Source: Littorina saxatilis (lineage: Eukaryota > Mollusca > Gastropoda > Littorinimorpha > Littorinidae). From it: a stretch of DNA of 64,000 bases. Shown here piece after piece: positions 49,501 to 58,516 of this stretch. The position numbers were made by a program, and so were the translations under genes. The DNA lies in assembly GCF_037325665.1 (NCBI RefSeq), contig NC_090248.1, positions 13,219,833-13,283,832 on the forward strand. The letters are read 5' to 3'. Within the stretch, counting starts at the first letter, position 1. Each line of letters begins with the position of its first letter. A model generated the notes under the pieces. That model was not told where the DNA came from. It saw only the letters and a program-made list of their open reading frames with translations, and ran no database searches.

Positions 49501-51117
49501 TGTGGGCATATGAGAGAATGCCCTCCTCTTGACTCTGGGAGATGCTGTAGAAGGACGCTAGTAGAGTGGAAATGCTGGCGTGGTCCCCAAACGTGTCCTG
49601 CAGGATGTTCAGGACTAAGTCAGCCGTGGCAGTCGCCTGAGGGGGGTGCAGGTTGATCTCCTTCTTGGCAGGCCCAGCAAGTGACTGGATCAGCCATTCA
49701 GCAGCCTCGCTGCCCAGCGCCTCCAGGTTGAAGTGGGCAATGATGCGACGAGCCTCTGTGACGTAGTCGTCTAGCGGACAGCCATCGTCACCACCAGTGA
49801 AGACAGGAAGCCTGGGAGGGGGGAATATCTGCCACTGGGGTCTAGGAACCCCGTCGACCGCCATCTTGGATATGCTGAGTCAATCCTACACTGCTACCCC
49901 TGCTTTCTGGTGTTAAACTACGGCGTCTCTACTTCCTGAATCCTGCTCGCAGCGCCAGATGTGATAGGGTGGAGTGGAAGGGGGGGATAGGCCAGGAAGC
50001 ATAAATGAGACGCCAAGACAGAGGTTGCGATAACGTGACTTTTAATTAACGTACACCAGAAGCAAACACCAGAAAGTAAACACCAGAAAGTTAACTCCAG
50101 AAAGCAGTGTAGATTCTCCTCAGTGAGCACACTTGAAACAGTAAACACAAGAGCACAGGTATCGGAATTTAACACCACACGTCGACTGATTACAACTTCG
50201 CGACAAATATGGTCAGCACTTCGACCGTTCACGTCAACCGACACAATCGAGCAGCACACAGCTCAGTATATCACAAATCGCGTTCTCCCCTCTAGCCTAA
50301 ATGCTCTCCCTTTTAAAGGCTGGTCAACTCCGATTCCCAATAGCCAATAGGAAAGATACCCGGTGTCAGACAACGGGGGGCGTTCTACTTAAGATTGCCT
50401 GCCCAATGAAAAGGGATCGTTACCGAGGCAGAAATCGTTACAGAGGTGTCACGCACCGGAAATATTACGCACACCGGATAAGGCTCATTATATTACAACC
50501 AGTTACAAAGAAGGGGGAGAGGGGTAAGAGACTAAAACCTCCAAGCCACCCTGTCAAAAGAAATGACACCCACTTGACAAAACGCCGTCCAACGATACCC
50601 AGACAGTCTGGCGGCACATTACATAACGACCACCTAAATCTGGGATAAGAGGTTAGAAAGGAATCCGGTCAAGAGTCTTCCCTACGATAGTAAACACACA
50701 ATAATCCTAGCGGGAGACACAACTTGGGTCAGGGGAAGATAATAGACAGGGGAGGCAACTGAGTCGGGCAGGAGATAATTACACAAAAAGACTGGATACG
50801 CCACTTGACTACACTAATTTTGGGGGGCGGTGTTTTTGGTCTGTCATCTACAATAGAAACATTCCATTTTTCAGGTGATGTGCTACTATCAGCTGTGTCA
50901 TCCCACGTGGCACAAAGGCTTCATGCGCAGCATTCAGGACAAACGACAAACGGAGCCTTTTGATTGGCGGACAGAGACCCTAGTGCTCCACGTGACCGGA
51001 CCGGAACCGGAAAAGTCGCTTGTCTCCCCTGACACGTTAAAACGAGGCACGGATGTGTTTGCCGACGTCGGACGTTTTATTTTGAAAAAGAGCGGCAGAG
51101 AAGACATCTTAAGATGA
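30746..51117 (+). CDS. Type II membrane glycosyltransferase-like protein with two related halves
   Basis: Six coding exons: 30746-30938 (ATG at 30747), 37120-37320, 39041-39205, 43669-44435, 46748-47054 and 50875-51117 (TGA... stop at the end is TGATAG context). Junctions are GT/AG with phases 0, 0, 0, 2, 0, giving about 624 residues. Residues 11-27 ([17 protein letters not shown]) form a signal anchor, so a Golgi type II topology is likely. The first half (exon 3, [20 protein letters not shown]) resembles the second half (exon 4, [11 protein letters not shown]...[14 protein letters not shown]). Each half is followed by a GG-x-Y block: [11 protein letters not shown] in half 1, and [13 protein letters not shown] in half 2 directly after SDITRYYIL. 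Half 2 matches the DXD region of Gly_transf_sug-type transferases, although here it reads D-F-E. The sugar donor and acceptor are unknown. Exon 2's acceptor is the weakest junction. An upstream untranslated exon is implied by the acceptor at 30745. Confidence 0.8.
30985..31190. repeat. Short dispersed repeat plus (GC)n/(GT)n tract
   Basis: Bases 30990-31065 (CCTCACGGCAAAGCCATTAG) recur as the reverse complement at about 56715-56795. The segment is followed by a (GC)n/(GT)n tract at 31092-31177. Confidence 0.6.
31402..32233 (+). mobile_element. ACATTTAGTCAAG-type MITE with internal (GT)n, copy 2
   Basis: Left end ACATTTAGTCAAGTTTTGAC, right end CTTGACTAAATGT followed by CGCCTTACGCGACTTG; the terminal 13 bp are inverted. 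Internal landmarks shared with the other copies are GGGGGAATCGAGACGAGGG, a (GT)n tract, ACTACTGGACCGATCTTTATG and ATGACGTCATATCCGG. No coding frame. It lies in intron 1 of the glycosyltransferase-like gene. Confidence 0.8.
32300..33590 (+). repeat. Tandem array of ~22 tRNA-like SINE heads, 59-bp unit
   Basis: The unit GGAGTGGCATAGTGGTTAGAG...CATGCTGTTGACGGGCTTGA repeats about every 59 bp; some copies carry a 4-bp insertion (TTAGATCGAGTGC). TGGCATAGTGG fits the RNA polymerase III box A consensus. The array leads directly into a full SINE (33585 on) that starts with the same head. Frames on the minus strand are products of the periodicity. Confidence 0.85.
33585..33882 (+). mobile_element. tRNA-headed SINE downstream of its own head array
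   Basis: Head GAGTGTAATAGTGGTTAGAG, then a body (CCACATTTTTCCGAGCGC, GGGCACCTGACCCTATTTAG, CCTCATAAAGCTGGCCCTAG) ending in a long poly-T at about 33842-33880. The body is unrelated to the central-domain SINEs. Confidence 0.65.
33883..34683. other. Intron sequence with a LINE-like 3' tail
   Basis: AT-rich, no gene seen. At 34515-34562 the run GGGTTTAAAAAAAATAAATA followed by (TTGAC)n looks like the 3' end of a 5'-truncated LINE or related SINE. Confidence 0.4.
34684..34830. mobile_element. Foldback element, arms of about 65 bp
   Basis: 34684-34749 (GTTATTGAGACATCACAGTG...) is an imperfect reverse complement of 34766-34830 (...CGCACTGTGATTGTTTCAATAAC). The short loop contains GCGCAAAGCGC. Typical of a short foldback MITE. 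Confidence 0.7.
34831..35550. other. No gene seen; left part of a local duplication
   Basis: Intron sequence. Bases 35455-35550 (GAAATCTGTCAGAAAAAAAC...GGGTCAAGCATCATT) recur at 36518-36607, so this part belongs to a tandemly duplicated unit. Confidence 0.5.
35551..36436. mobile_element. MITE with ~28-bp inverted ends (TAATATGGACCAC)
   Basis: Left end GGGGAAAGGCTCCTAATATG with GACCAC next; the right end reads GTGGTCCATATTAGGGGCCC then TTCCCC. Subterminal repeats of the same motif occur at about 35911 and 36234. The tandem duplicate at 36600-36620 (GATAAGCTACATGTCACTAA) preserves the uninterrupted site, which fixes both ends. No coding frame. Confidence 0.75.
36437..36740. repeat. Tandem ~170-bp repeat ending in a perfect hairpin
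   Basis: TGTCACTAACAC...GAGAAGAATCTTC occurs at about 36439 and again at about 36612. The segment closes with a perfect 18-bp-arm hairpin: AAAACTGTCAGCGCACTC (36702-36719), loop CAA, and its reverse complement at 36723-36740. Confidence 0.7.
36904..37069. mobile_element. Candidate short MITE just upstream of exon 2
   Basis: GTTCGCATGGCAGACTTT (about 36907-36924) faces AAAGTCTGCCATGTGAAC (about 37046-37063), an imperfect 18-bp inverted repeat. The 120-bp interior has no coding capacity. It ends about 50 bp before the exon 2 acceptor of the glycosyltransferase-like gene. Confidence 0.5.
37362..37432 (+). repeat. (GT)n microsatellite
   Basis: Nearly uninterrupted GT repeat 40 bp after the exon 2 donor at 37321, continuing into GTGC-type repeats to about 37465. 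Confidence 0.9.
37603..38445 (+). mobile_element. ACATTTAGTCAAG-type MITE, copy 3
   Basis: Same layout as the copy at 31402: TTTAGTCAAGTTTTGAC at the left, internal (GT)n at 37668-37700, GACCGATCTTTATGAAATTT, ATGACGTCATATCCGG, and the end CGCCTTACGCGACTTG. The last ~100 bp before the right end diverge from the other copies. Lies in intron 2. Confidence 0.75.
38672..39040 (+). repeat. Partial duplicates of intron 2/exon 3 sequence
   Basis: The intron motif TGGTTCTTTGGAAGCTTTGT...GTGGATTATTTGTATGACC recurs about four times (near 38676, 38750, 38840 and 38990). The copy at 38886-38980 continues into GCAGGCCCCCACAACACTGC and then 60-70 bp of exon 3-like sequence ([19 protein letters not shown]) before diverging. 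It is a truncated upstream copy of exon 3, not an intact exon. Confidence 0.75.
39262..39616 (+). mobile_element. SINE of the central-domain family, copy 3 (different head)
   Basis: The head GGCGCAGTGGCGTGGTGGTA differs from the head of the 28972 and 45017 copies. The body from GTGTACACGCAAGCACAAGACC onward matches the 28590-28972 SINE (GATCCTGTAATCCATG, GGGTTATAGAAACACGAAAA) and ends in GAAGAAGAAGAA. Lies in intron 3. Confidence 0.7.
39648..39916 (+). repeat. Three partial copies of the exon 3 end and intron 3 start
   Basis: Fragments like TGTACAACACCTGG followed by ACACTGGACAGCAAAACTGAACACGGC occur at about 39660-39745, 39776-39855 and 39868-39912. They match 39183-39260, which spans the true exon 3 donor. 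Separated by poly-C tracts. They look like degraded local duplications, not usable exons. Confidence 0.65.
40040..40222 (+). repeat. Three-copy tandem repeat, about 60-80 bp
   Basis: GAAATCCGTCACCCTATGGG and AGGGGTGACGTCAAAATTG recur at about 40047, 40104 and 40177. Non-coding intron 3 sequence. Confidence 0.65.
40223..42090. other. Intron 3 sequence without a recognised gene
   Basis: AT-rich sequence with a GC-richer segment at 40850-40960. Small frames (for example 41087-41392 and 41635-41838) have no domain or splice support. Confidence 0.45.
42092..42990 (+). mobile_element. 5'-truncated LINE fragment (CR1/L2/Rex-like)
   Basis: The frame 42113-42733 encodes the C-terminal part downstream of the reverse transcriptase catalytic site: [59 protein letters not shown] and WNSLPFHIR...[10 protein letters not shown]. 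This order is characteristic of CR1/L2/Rex-type LINEs. About 250 bp of AT-rich 3' sequence follows. The fingers and palm motifs are absent. Lies in intron 3 in the same orientation as the host gene. Confidence 0.85.
43003..43668 (+). repeat. Intron 3 end with (GT)n tracts
   Basis: (GT)n-type tracts at 43000-43050 and 43480-43580 flank unique sequence. The intron ends with the pyrimidine-rich acceptor CCTCTCTTGTCAG at 43668. Confidence 0.7.
44436..44872 (+). other. Intron 4, first part
   Basis: Begins at donor GTACGT (44436). Contains a poly-G run near 44502-44518. No gene recognised. Confidence 0.5.
44873..44995 (+). repeat. ~29-bp tandem repeat, 4-5 copies
   Basis: GATTTTTAACTTTTCAAAGG followed by AGAGCAA repeats from about 44873 to 44990. 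Confidence 0.75.
45014..45426 (+). mobile_element. tRNA-headed SINE (central-domain family), copy 4
   Basis: Well-preserved tRNA-like head: box A TAGCTCAGTTGGTAGCGCG, an arm with CTGGATTTGTATTCAG whose loop would put TGT in the anticodon place, and box B GAGTTCGATCCC. The central domain AGAGTCAACTTTGTGTGCAG...GGTGTCCGAAC follows. The 3' body differs from copies 1 and 3 (GGCCGTGAAAGGTAAATATG, GCGCGATATAAGCGTCATTG) and ends in (ATTG)n. Too long and too decorated to be a tRNA gene. Confidence 0.8.
45720..46700 (+). repeat. 27-bp minisatellite, about 34 copies
   Basis: The unit TTTGTACAAAACGTCCAGTG CCAAAGC repeats from 45723 to 46620, with an extra copy near 46652-46680. A few units carry AAGTC in place of AAAGC. 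Because 27 is a multiple of three and the unit has no stop in most frames, several frames on both strands stay open for over 300 codons. It lies in intron 4 and ends about 50 bp before exon 5. Confidence 0.9.
47055..47364 (+). other. Intron 5, first part
   Basis: Begins with donor GTCAGA at 47055. No repeat or gene recognised before the LTR element. Confidence 0.5.
47369..48227 (-). repeat. LTR, 3' copy
   Basis: Near-identical direct partner of 49960-50813. Open frames within it recur in the other copy and are not taken as genes. Confidence 0.85.
48228..48610 (-). other. Non-coding internal part of the LTR element
   Basis: Between the gag-like stop and the 3' LTR. Contains the purine-rich tract next to the LTR; no coding domain recognised. 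Confidence 0.6.
48611..49864 (-). CDS. Gag-like protein with one CCHC zinc knuckle
   Basis: A 417-residue open frame. The N-terminal half has a retrotransposon-gag capsid-like pattern: [47 protein letters not shown] and [19 protein letters not shown] single zinc knuckle [14 protein letters not shown] (CX2CX4HX4C) follows, then a Pro/Val/Gln-rich tail. It is the only gene of the LTR element around it. The frame looks whole. The family fits Ty3/Gypsy-type gag; no enzyme domains were seen. Confidence 0.8.
   Translation of the reverse strand: MAVDGVPRPQWQIFPPPRLPVFTGGDDGCPLDDYVTEARRIIAHFNLEALGSEAAEWLIQSLAGPAKKEINLHPPQATATADLVLNILQDTFGDHASISTLLASFYSISQSQEEGILSYAHKLQALQVKTNAVVAGTVTDAALRDRFMHGLFLPAMRRDLMRFTRGREAVPFAAVRAEALRWMREDFEVVAKQQTAVSTQMGAELGRLQVPVNELAVSSAELRAALHQHTPAASRQQKPSAKPRCWLCNRHGHLQSRCPTKRHGGEQPLSWRQPSEKRASHQSTSITAQPLLEQSCQTEEQHRLATTPVPVQLHDAQLISFWDSLLNLAPVPRVPATPTFPDRGTVCIARPVFPPPVQPHPVQPAAPAPVLQAQVLPVPVLRVQDQPLARDPEPLVPPPAAVPVRRSQRIRQRLSSF
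49960..50813 (-). repeat. LTR, 5' copy
   Basis: Partner of 47369-48227; begins TGTGATAGGG and ends ACTACA on the plus strand. Confidence 0.85.
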
Positions 51118-52528
<1,411 letters not shown>

Positions 52529-53316
52529 TTACTGACAAAGACCCAACACGTTCTTCAGCACACCGGTCTCTCGCTCGTTGACATTGCACGTGAGGCCCGG
52601 TGCACAGTCGCACAACTCCTGTCGGCTCCTTCTCAGGGAGCACCTGTCTCCCGCTTGCTTGTAGGCCCTACAGTAGTAATGTGCGAAGGGGGAGTTGACG
52701 TCGGAGAGCATAGGTGACGCTCGCTTTCGGCTGTTGATGAACATGTTGATGCGGACACAGCATTCTCCGTCCTTGCACGCCGGTTTGCACGCGCCTTCTT
52801 CCTTCGGGAGATTGTTGTGCTGCGTGTCTGTGATCTCTTGGGCGAAGACCTGTTGAGTTTGATGTGTAGAGTTAGAAGATTGGGAGATAGTAGGGCTAAT
52901 ATTTCCAGAGCCGAACTTGGTGTTGGAGTGGAAAAAGGGGGGGGGGGTGGAGGTGCCTTGCCCCCAAGATTCTGTTGAAATTTCGCATTTTAAAGTGGTA
53001 TTAATTTATTGGGGCTCTACTTAAAAAAAAGGTACATTTGCCAGGTGGATGGGGAATGTGGAGGGTGGGGGGGCTTACGGTACCCAAGACCCTCCCTCAG
53101 ATTCAGCCCTGATTTCAAGTTATGTACTTTTATAACCAAGAATTTCCCATGCAGAGAATAATGAAGAAATGTGTTTGGTCTACAAACTGATATCTTTCTC
53201 CGCGGGCTAGTGTGTAATTAAGTGCCTTCTTTATGCGGGTTCTGAACCGTTTTTACATTTAGTCAAGTTTTGACTAAATGTTTTAACATAGAGGGGGAAT
53301 CGAGACGAGGGTCGTG

Positions 53317-53386
<70 letters not shown>

Positions 53387-56300
53387 GTGTGTGTAGAGCG
53401 ATGCAGACTAAACTACTGGACCGATCTTTATGAAATTTGACATGAGAATTCCTGGGAATGATATCCCCAGACGTTATTTTCTTTTTTTCGATAAATACCT
53501 TTAATGACGTCATATCCGGCTTTTTGTAAAAGTTGAGGCGGCACTGTCACACCCTCATTTTTCAATCAAATGGATTGAAATTTTGGCCAAGCAATTTTCG
53601 ACGAAGGCCGGACTTTGGTATTGCATTTCAGCTTGGTGGCTTAAAAATTAATTAATGACTTTGGTCATTAAAAATCTGAAAATTGTAAAAAAAATATGTT
53701 TTTTTATAAAACGATCCAAATTTACGTTCATCTTATTTTTCATCATTTCCTGATTCCAAAAACATATAAATATGTTATATTTGGATTAAAAACAAGCTCT
53801 GAAAATTAAAAATATAAACATTATGATTAAAATTAAATTTCCGAAATCGTTTTAAAAACTATTTCATCTTATTCCTTGTCGGTTCCTGATTCCAAAAACA
53901 TTTAGATATGATATGTTTGGATTAAAAACACGCTCAGAAAGTTAAAACGAAGAGAGGTACAGTAAAGCGTGCTATGAAGCACAGCGCAACCGCTACCGCG
54001 CCAAACAGGCTCGTCACTTTCACTGCCTTTTGCACTAGCGGCGGACTACGTTCAGTTTCATTCTGTGAGTTCCACAGCTTGACTAAATGTAGTAATTTCG
54101 CCTTACGCGACTTGTTTGTTTGTTTTGTTTTAAACAGTTGGCTGAATACATGTTGATTGGGACGTAAGGCTTTAGTGATACATATAAGTTCAAGTTCAAG
54201 TTCAAGTTTATTGGTCCATAACCCATGGGGGCATTTTGAACAATAAATACAATCAATACAATCATGATATATGCTAATATAATAAATAAAAAATAAAAAA
54301 TAAATAAAAAATAAAAAAATAAAAAATTTATGAAAAACTGTTACAAATTCTATTAGTAAAGTCCAAAATATTCTTTAGCAATTTCTTTTTCTTAGTAGCA
54401 AACAACTTTTTAAATTTAAGTGCATTAGGTTTTTTCCAATAGTAAGGTGGTAACAACTCAGCTCTTTCTTCTTTGAAAAAATCACAGACAAATAAATAAT
54501 GGAATTCATCACCTATGTCATGCGATACACATTTGGTGCAAGTTCTTTCTGACCTCGGGATGTTAAGATAACGTTCTTTCTGTACAGGTAAATTGTTGTT
54601 TAATGTTCTAAACTTCATCATTGAAACACATTGCTGATATGGCAGGGTTGTGACGTAGTCTTCACATGCAAAAATATCTTTGAACATTCGATAATTCCAA
54701 AACATATTTTTTGTTCCAATTTCTGTAAACCATTTATGGATATACTGGTCATATAGACTTCTTTTTACTTTCTTTTTAAACCATGTGCTTGAGTATTGAA
54801 TATTTTCTTGAGAAGTCCAAAGGCCAGAGAGACCAATTTCATTTAAGGTTTTTTCAATGAAACATAAGTACTTGGATTCAATCATCTTGTTGATATACAA
54901 TATATAAGTAAAGCAATACACAATACTTGAAAATTTATTTTTATGAATAGGACTAATCAGTTTATACCAATAGCAAAGCATTCTACATTTCATATTAACA
55001 TCTAGTGGATATCTTCCAAGTTCACCAAATATCATAGCATTTGGAGTTGATTTTTTTAGTCTGAAAACAATTTTATAAAAACGCAATTGAAGTTTAGTAG
55101 CAAGTTCACAGGAACCAAAACCCCATACTTCACATCCATACAATAAAATTGGAGCAATCATTTTATCGAACAGGTCAACTTGTATGTCCACAGGTAGTGA
55201 CAATTGTCTACAAGTGCGCAAAAGAACAAACATTGCCCTTGAGGCACGATCATATAGATTCTTCTGTGCGACTGAAAATGTATTATTATAATTAATCTTA
55301 AGGCCCAAGTACATTACATCAAACACTACTTCGATTAAATTGCCATTGTACGTAAACAGTGGTTTATTTCTAATTTTACCTCTGGAAAAAACTATAACTT
55401 TCGTTTTGTTTACATTAATATTTAGACGCCATTTTAAACAGTATTCGTGCATTTTGTTTAAACATTCTTGCAGGTTTTTTTCCGACTCTGAGCAGATCAC
55501 AGTATCATCCGCATACAGTAATAAAAACATTTGAAACAAAGCATTTACATCCGTATCATCCATTCCAGCCACAATAGCCTCTCTTGACATAGATTGTAAA
55601 CCATTACTGTTTTCCAACAGAAAATGCTTTAGATCATTTAAAAATAGAGCAAAAAACAACGGTGACAAGTTTTCCCCTTGTCTAACTCCACACAAACTGG
55701 GAAAATATCCAGAGCACTCACTATTAACTTTAACACAAGATTTGGCATTTTCATACAAATTTCTTACAGTTTTTAAAAACTTCCCATTAACATCAGAACT
55801 AACTAATTTCTCCCATAGAAATGCACGGCGAACTTTATCAAACGCTTTTTCATAGTCTACAAATGCACAAAACAGTCGCTTCTTTTTGTTGAGAAAAAAG
55901 TTTAATATACAATGCAAAGTAAAAACATGGTCTAGTGTTGAAAAACCTGTGCGGAAACCTGTTTATAAGAACGTAGAAAGGTACCTACCGTAAACCCTGT
56001 GTAACAATTCACATGTAAAAAAAATCTTTTTGAGTTAAGTCATTTGCAATATTGCTTGCAGTATTGGCATAGATATGAGTGTGTGTGTGAGGGGGTGGCG
56101 GTGGGGGGGGGGGGGGGGTAAACATGCAGTTCGCCTGCGCCCACACACACGCATGCCCGAATGCATACACGCATACTCACACTCATTGCAAACATAAAGG
56201 AAATCAGGTCGACCGCACTGAGAGAGCATGGGTGGGAATGTTCTGAGCAAAACACTATGTGTTACTCCATACCCCCCGCCCTCCATGGAACTTCTTGACC

Positions 56301-57298
56301 CCAACAAATTGGGGGGGGGGAGCTTGCCCAGTCGGTAGAGGCGCTGGCTTTAAAACCGGTTGTTACTATCAGCGTGGGTTCAACCCCCAAGTTCGGCGCG
56401 GGATGTGTGTCCCAGAGTCAACTTTGTGCAGACTCTCCTCGGTGTCCGAACACCCCCGTGTGCACGCATACACATGCGCACGATAAAGATCCCAGGGTCA
56501 CAGCGAAAGCCTCAGGCCTTGGAAACACGAATACATGCATGCAAAAATATGAAGCCCGGGTGTCCGTTCGGCCAACAGCCAAAAAAGTAACCATTTCAGC
56601 ACTGACCCAAGACGACCCAACCCGGTCCCTAGCCCATTTCAGGTCTCCTCTAGCAGCCGGCAGCCAGCTGTCTACATCCCCCCCCCCCCCCCCCCCCCCC
56701 CCGCATTTTTATTTTTTATTTTCATACAAAGCCGGGATTTCCCGTGTAACTTGCCCCTAATGGCTTTGCCGTGAGGGCGTAAAACTTACATTTTCTCGCA
56801 CTGAGAGAAAAAGAGAAAGAGACAGAGAACAAGGACTGGTAGAGCCTATAGTTTCTTTGAAGAATCGAACAATAGAAACAGGGAGACAAAACATTCAGAA
56901 ATAGGAAAAGGAAGAGAAACAAGATGCACTTCAAAAGATCCAACAAAGGAAAGGGAGATAATCAAAACAAAAAAATGCTTCAAGAGAACGAAGAAAAGGC
57001 TGAGAAAAGTGTCAGAGGCTAAACTTCAAACGAATGAACTAACAAACAGGGAAATAAACAAAGTAGAAATATCATCTCGGCCACAGTTGTATGAATTTCT
57101 GTCTAAGCTCAATGCTTCAAACAAATTAATTAAAAGGAGAGAACAAAGCCAAGAAATGTTACAGTCTCGATATTCAAACAAAGAATAAACATACAAAAGT
57201 TAAGAAAAGTGTTATCTCCAAAAAACGTGAAAGAGTGGCATACTTACACTGGCCAAGAGCCCAAGAAGAAGAAACTTGAAAAACATTTTCAGTGGCAT
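52529..57298 (-). CDS. Secreted prokineticin/astakine-like ten-cysteine protein, paralogue A
   Basis: Two exons on the minus strand: 57298-57248 (signal peptide) and 52849-52529, joined in phase 0 (donor GTAAGTA, acceptor CTCAACAG), giving about 123 residues. The first 20 residues (MPLKMFFKFLLLGLLASVFA) form a signal peptide, with cleavage likely before QE. The mature part has ten cysteines: GACKPACKDGECCVR, then YYC, GDRC, LCDCAPGLTC and GLC at the end. This matches the prokineticin spacing (C-x-C-CC...C...C...CxC...C...C) shared with astakine, colipase and Dickkopf C-terminal folds. The mature protein starts QEI, not AVIT, so vertebrate-type receptor activation cannot be assumed. AATAAA lies 52 bp past the stop. 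The 4.4-kb intron holds a LINE, a MITE and a SINE. Confidence 0.8.
52920..53115. repeat. Low-complexity dispersed repeat
   Basis: G-rich run at 52937-52949, then GGTACATTTGCCAGG-type sequence also seen around 20890-20915 (GGCAAATGTACC inverted). No coding potential. Confidence 0.35.
53255..54115 (+). mobile_element. ACATTTAGTCAAG-type MITE, copy 4
   Basis: Complete copy: ACATTTAGTCAAGTTTTGAC at the left, (GT)n at 53321-53395, ACTACTGGACCGATCTTTATG, ATGACGTCATATCCGG, and right end CTTGACTAAATGT...CGCCTTACGCGACTTG. Inserted in the intron of secreted-protein paralogue A, opposite in strand to that gene. Confidence 0.8.
54186..55965 (-). mobile_element. 5'-truncated LINE with reverse transcriptase (Nimb/I-like)
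   Basis: The open frame runs on the minus strand from about 55962 to 54328 (it opens with TGFRTGFSTLDHVFTLHC, upstream of any Met). Reverse transcriptase motifs in order: FVDYEKAFDKV, GVRQGENLSPLFFALFLNDL, LLLYADDTVI (catalytic YADD) and the WRLNINVNKTKVIVF thumb side. The C-terminal part has CTKCVSHDIGDEFHYLFVC, a zinc-knuckle-like end. The endonuclease and ORF1 are absent. The 3' end at about 54186-54210 is an ACTTGA-type tandem tail after AATAAA. It sits in the intron of secreted-protein paralogue A in sense orientation. The frame has no internal stop, suggesting recent insertion. Confidence 0.85.
56310..56690 (+). mobile_element. tRNA-headed SINE (central-domain family), copy 5
   Basis: Head GCTTGCCCAGTCGGTAGAGG with a third type of anticodon arm (GCTGGCTTTAAAACCGG) and GGGTTCAACCCCC as box B. 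The shared central block AGAGTCAACTTTGTGCAGAC...GTGTCCGAACACCCCCGTGTG follows. The body resembles copy 2 (CACAGCGAAAG). Ends near poly-C at 56680-56702. Confidence 0.7.
56700..57247. other. Intron sequence, no gene
   Basis: 56715-56795 is the reverse complement of the dispersed repeat at 30990-31065. The rest is purine-rich and AAG-rich without recognisable coding content. The intron donor of paralogue A is at 57247. Confidence 0.45.
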
Positions 57299-57418
57299 CG
57301 ACAATACTATTTTAATTGTGGTCGAATGACATCTGTTGTTTGTGCTCTTTTTATTTATCCCAAATGTAAACTTGCAGATGTAAGGGTCATACAATGTTGT
57401 CCTTGACACTGAGTTGTT

Positions 57419-57470
<52 letters not shown>

Positions 57471-57557
57471 TTACAACTTTGTGTGTGAGTGTGTGTGTGT
57501 GCGTACGTGCGTGCGTGTGCATGGGTACTTGTGCGCGCGCGTGTGTGTGTTTGAATG

Positions 57558-57597
<40 letters not shown>

Positions 57598-57916
57598 CGT
57601 GCGCTAGAAAATAATCATGCCATGTCGTGCTCTTATCTTCAGTCTTGCCCCTGTTTTGTTGTTGTTTTTCAAAGTGAAGACAGGTGATTCAAAGGTCTAC
57701 CTTAAGATAAATACACAGTGTCTTTAAGTTGTTATGTTCACAATACAAGAAAGGTATCTCTATGATCTGGAAGTGTGTCATCTGTGCAATTGTTTTCGTC
57801 TTGTTGACTATTTCTCTCCCAGATTGCATGCAGTTCAGAACGCAGATGCTTCGGCTGATACAAGCGTACGAACGCCCGAGTTGCACTCACAGACGCACGC
57901 ACGTAACAAACACACA

Positions 57917-57956
<40 letters not shown>

Positions 57957-57993
57957 AACACACACACAAACGCACGCACACACAGACACACAG

Positions 57994-58038
<45 letters not shown>

Positions 58039-58516
58039 TGCGTGCGCGAGCAACACGATATTACAGTATGCATCCGTTTCATCAGTGGAAGTTCAAAGCG
58101 CACATTTCAAAATGAATGCATTAATTTATTTGAGAAACATGGCCGCCAAAGTTGAAATGAACAGCATTGTTTTAAATTCATATTATCATCTCACTGTGTG
58201 CGGTTACCTCAAGGTTTTCATGGGAACCATCCGTTTTTTTTATTTTTAATTAGTTTTGCCTTAAACTTACATATCGTTTTGTGAACGGGAGACTGGGAGG
58301 CCGAGAGGCTATAGACAATATTCTCAGCCTACGGGAGAGGAAGAAAGATATGGACCGATTTGTTGGCTAGTTGTTGGGTTTCCATATCCCTTGAATCAGT
58401 TCAGCTATTCGAGACAGATTCAATTTTGTTTCCTTCGTCACTTTTAGTGGCCGACCGGGGGGTGCAGTACGGTAAAGGCAGTCAACCTTTTTTCATGTAC
58501 CGAACATTGTGTCATC
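57299..58516. repeat. Intergenic stretch between the two paralogues
   Basis: (GT)n at 57425-57465 and 57555-57600 and (CA)n at 57909-58033. Paralogue B's probable AATAAA (minus strand) is at 58244-58239. No gene recognised. Confidence 0.6.

Larger units (their letters stand above)
47369..50813 (-). mobile_element. Young gag-bearing LTR retroelement (Ty3/Gypsy-like) in intron 5
   Basis: Direct repeats of about 855 bp bound the element, with TG...CA ends (TGTGATAGGG...CTTGACTACA on the plus strand). CTAA lies immediately outside each end (47365-47368 and 50814-50817). In element orientation (minus), a primer-site-like TGGCGCTGCGAGCAGG follows the 5' LTR at about 49957, and a purine tract (AGCTGGGGGGGA) precedes the 3' LTR at about 48228. 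The only coding part seen is a gag-like frame (48611-49864), so it looks non-autonomous. LTR differences are very few (well under one percent), implying very recent insertion. It is antisense to the host gene. Confidence 0.85.

Noticed and set aside
52529-52744. Short single-exon gene starting at the Met at 52744
   Set aside because: The reading frame continues upstream with four more conserved cysteines to an acceptor at 52850; the internal Met would remove part of the cysteine framework.
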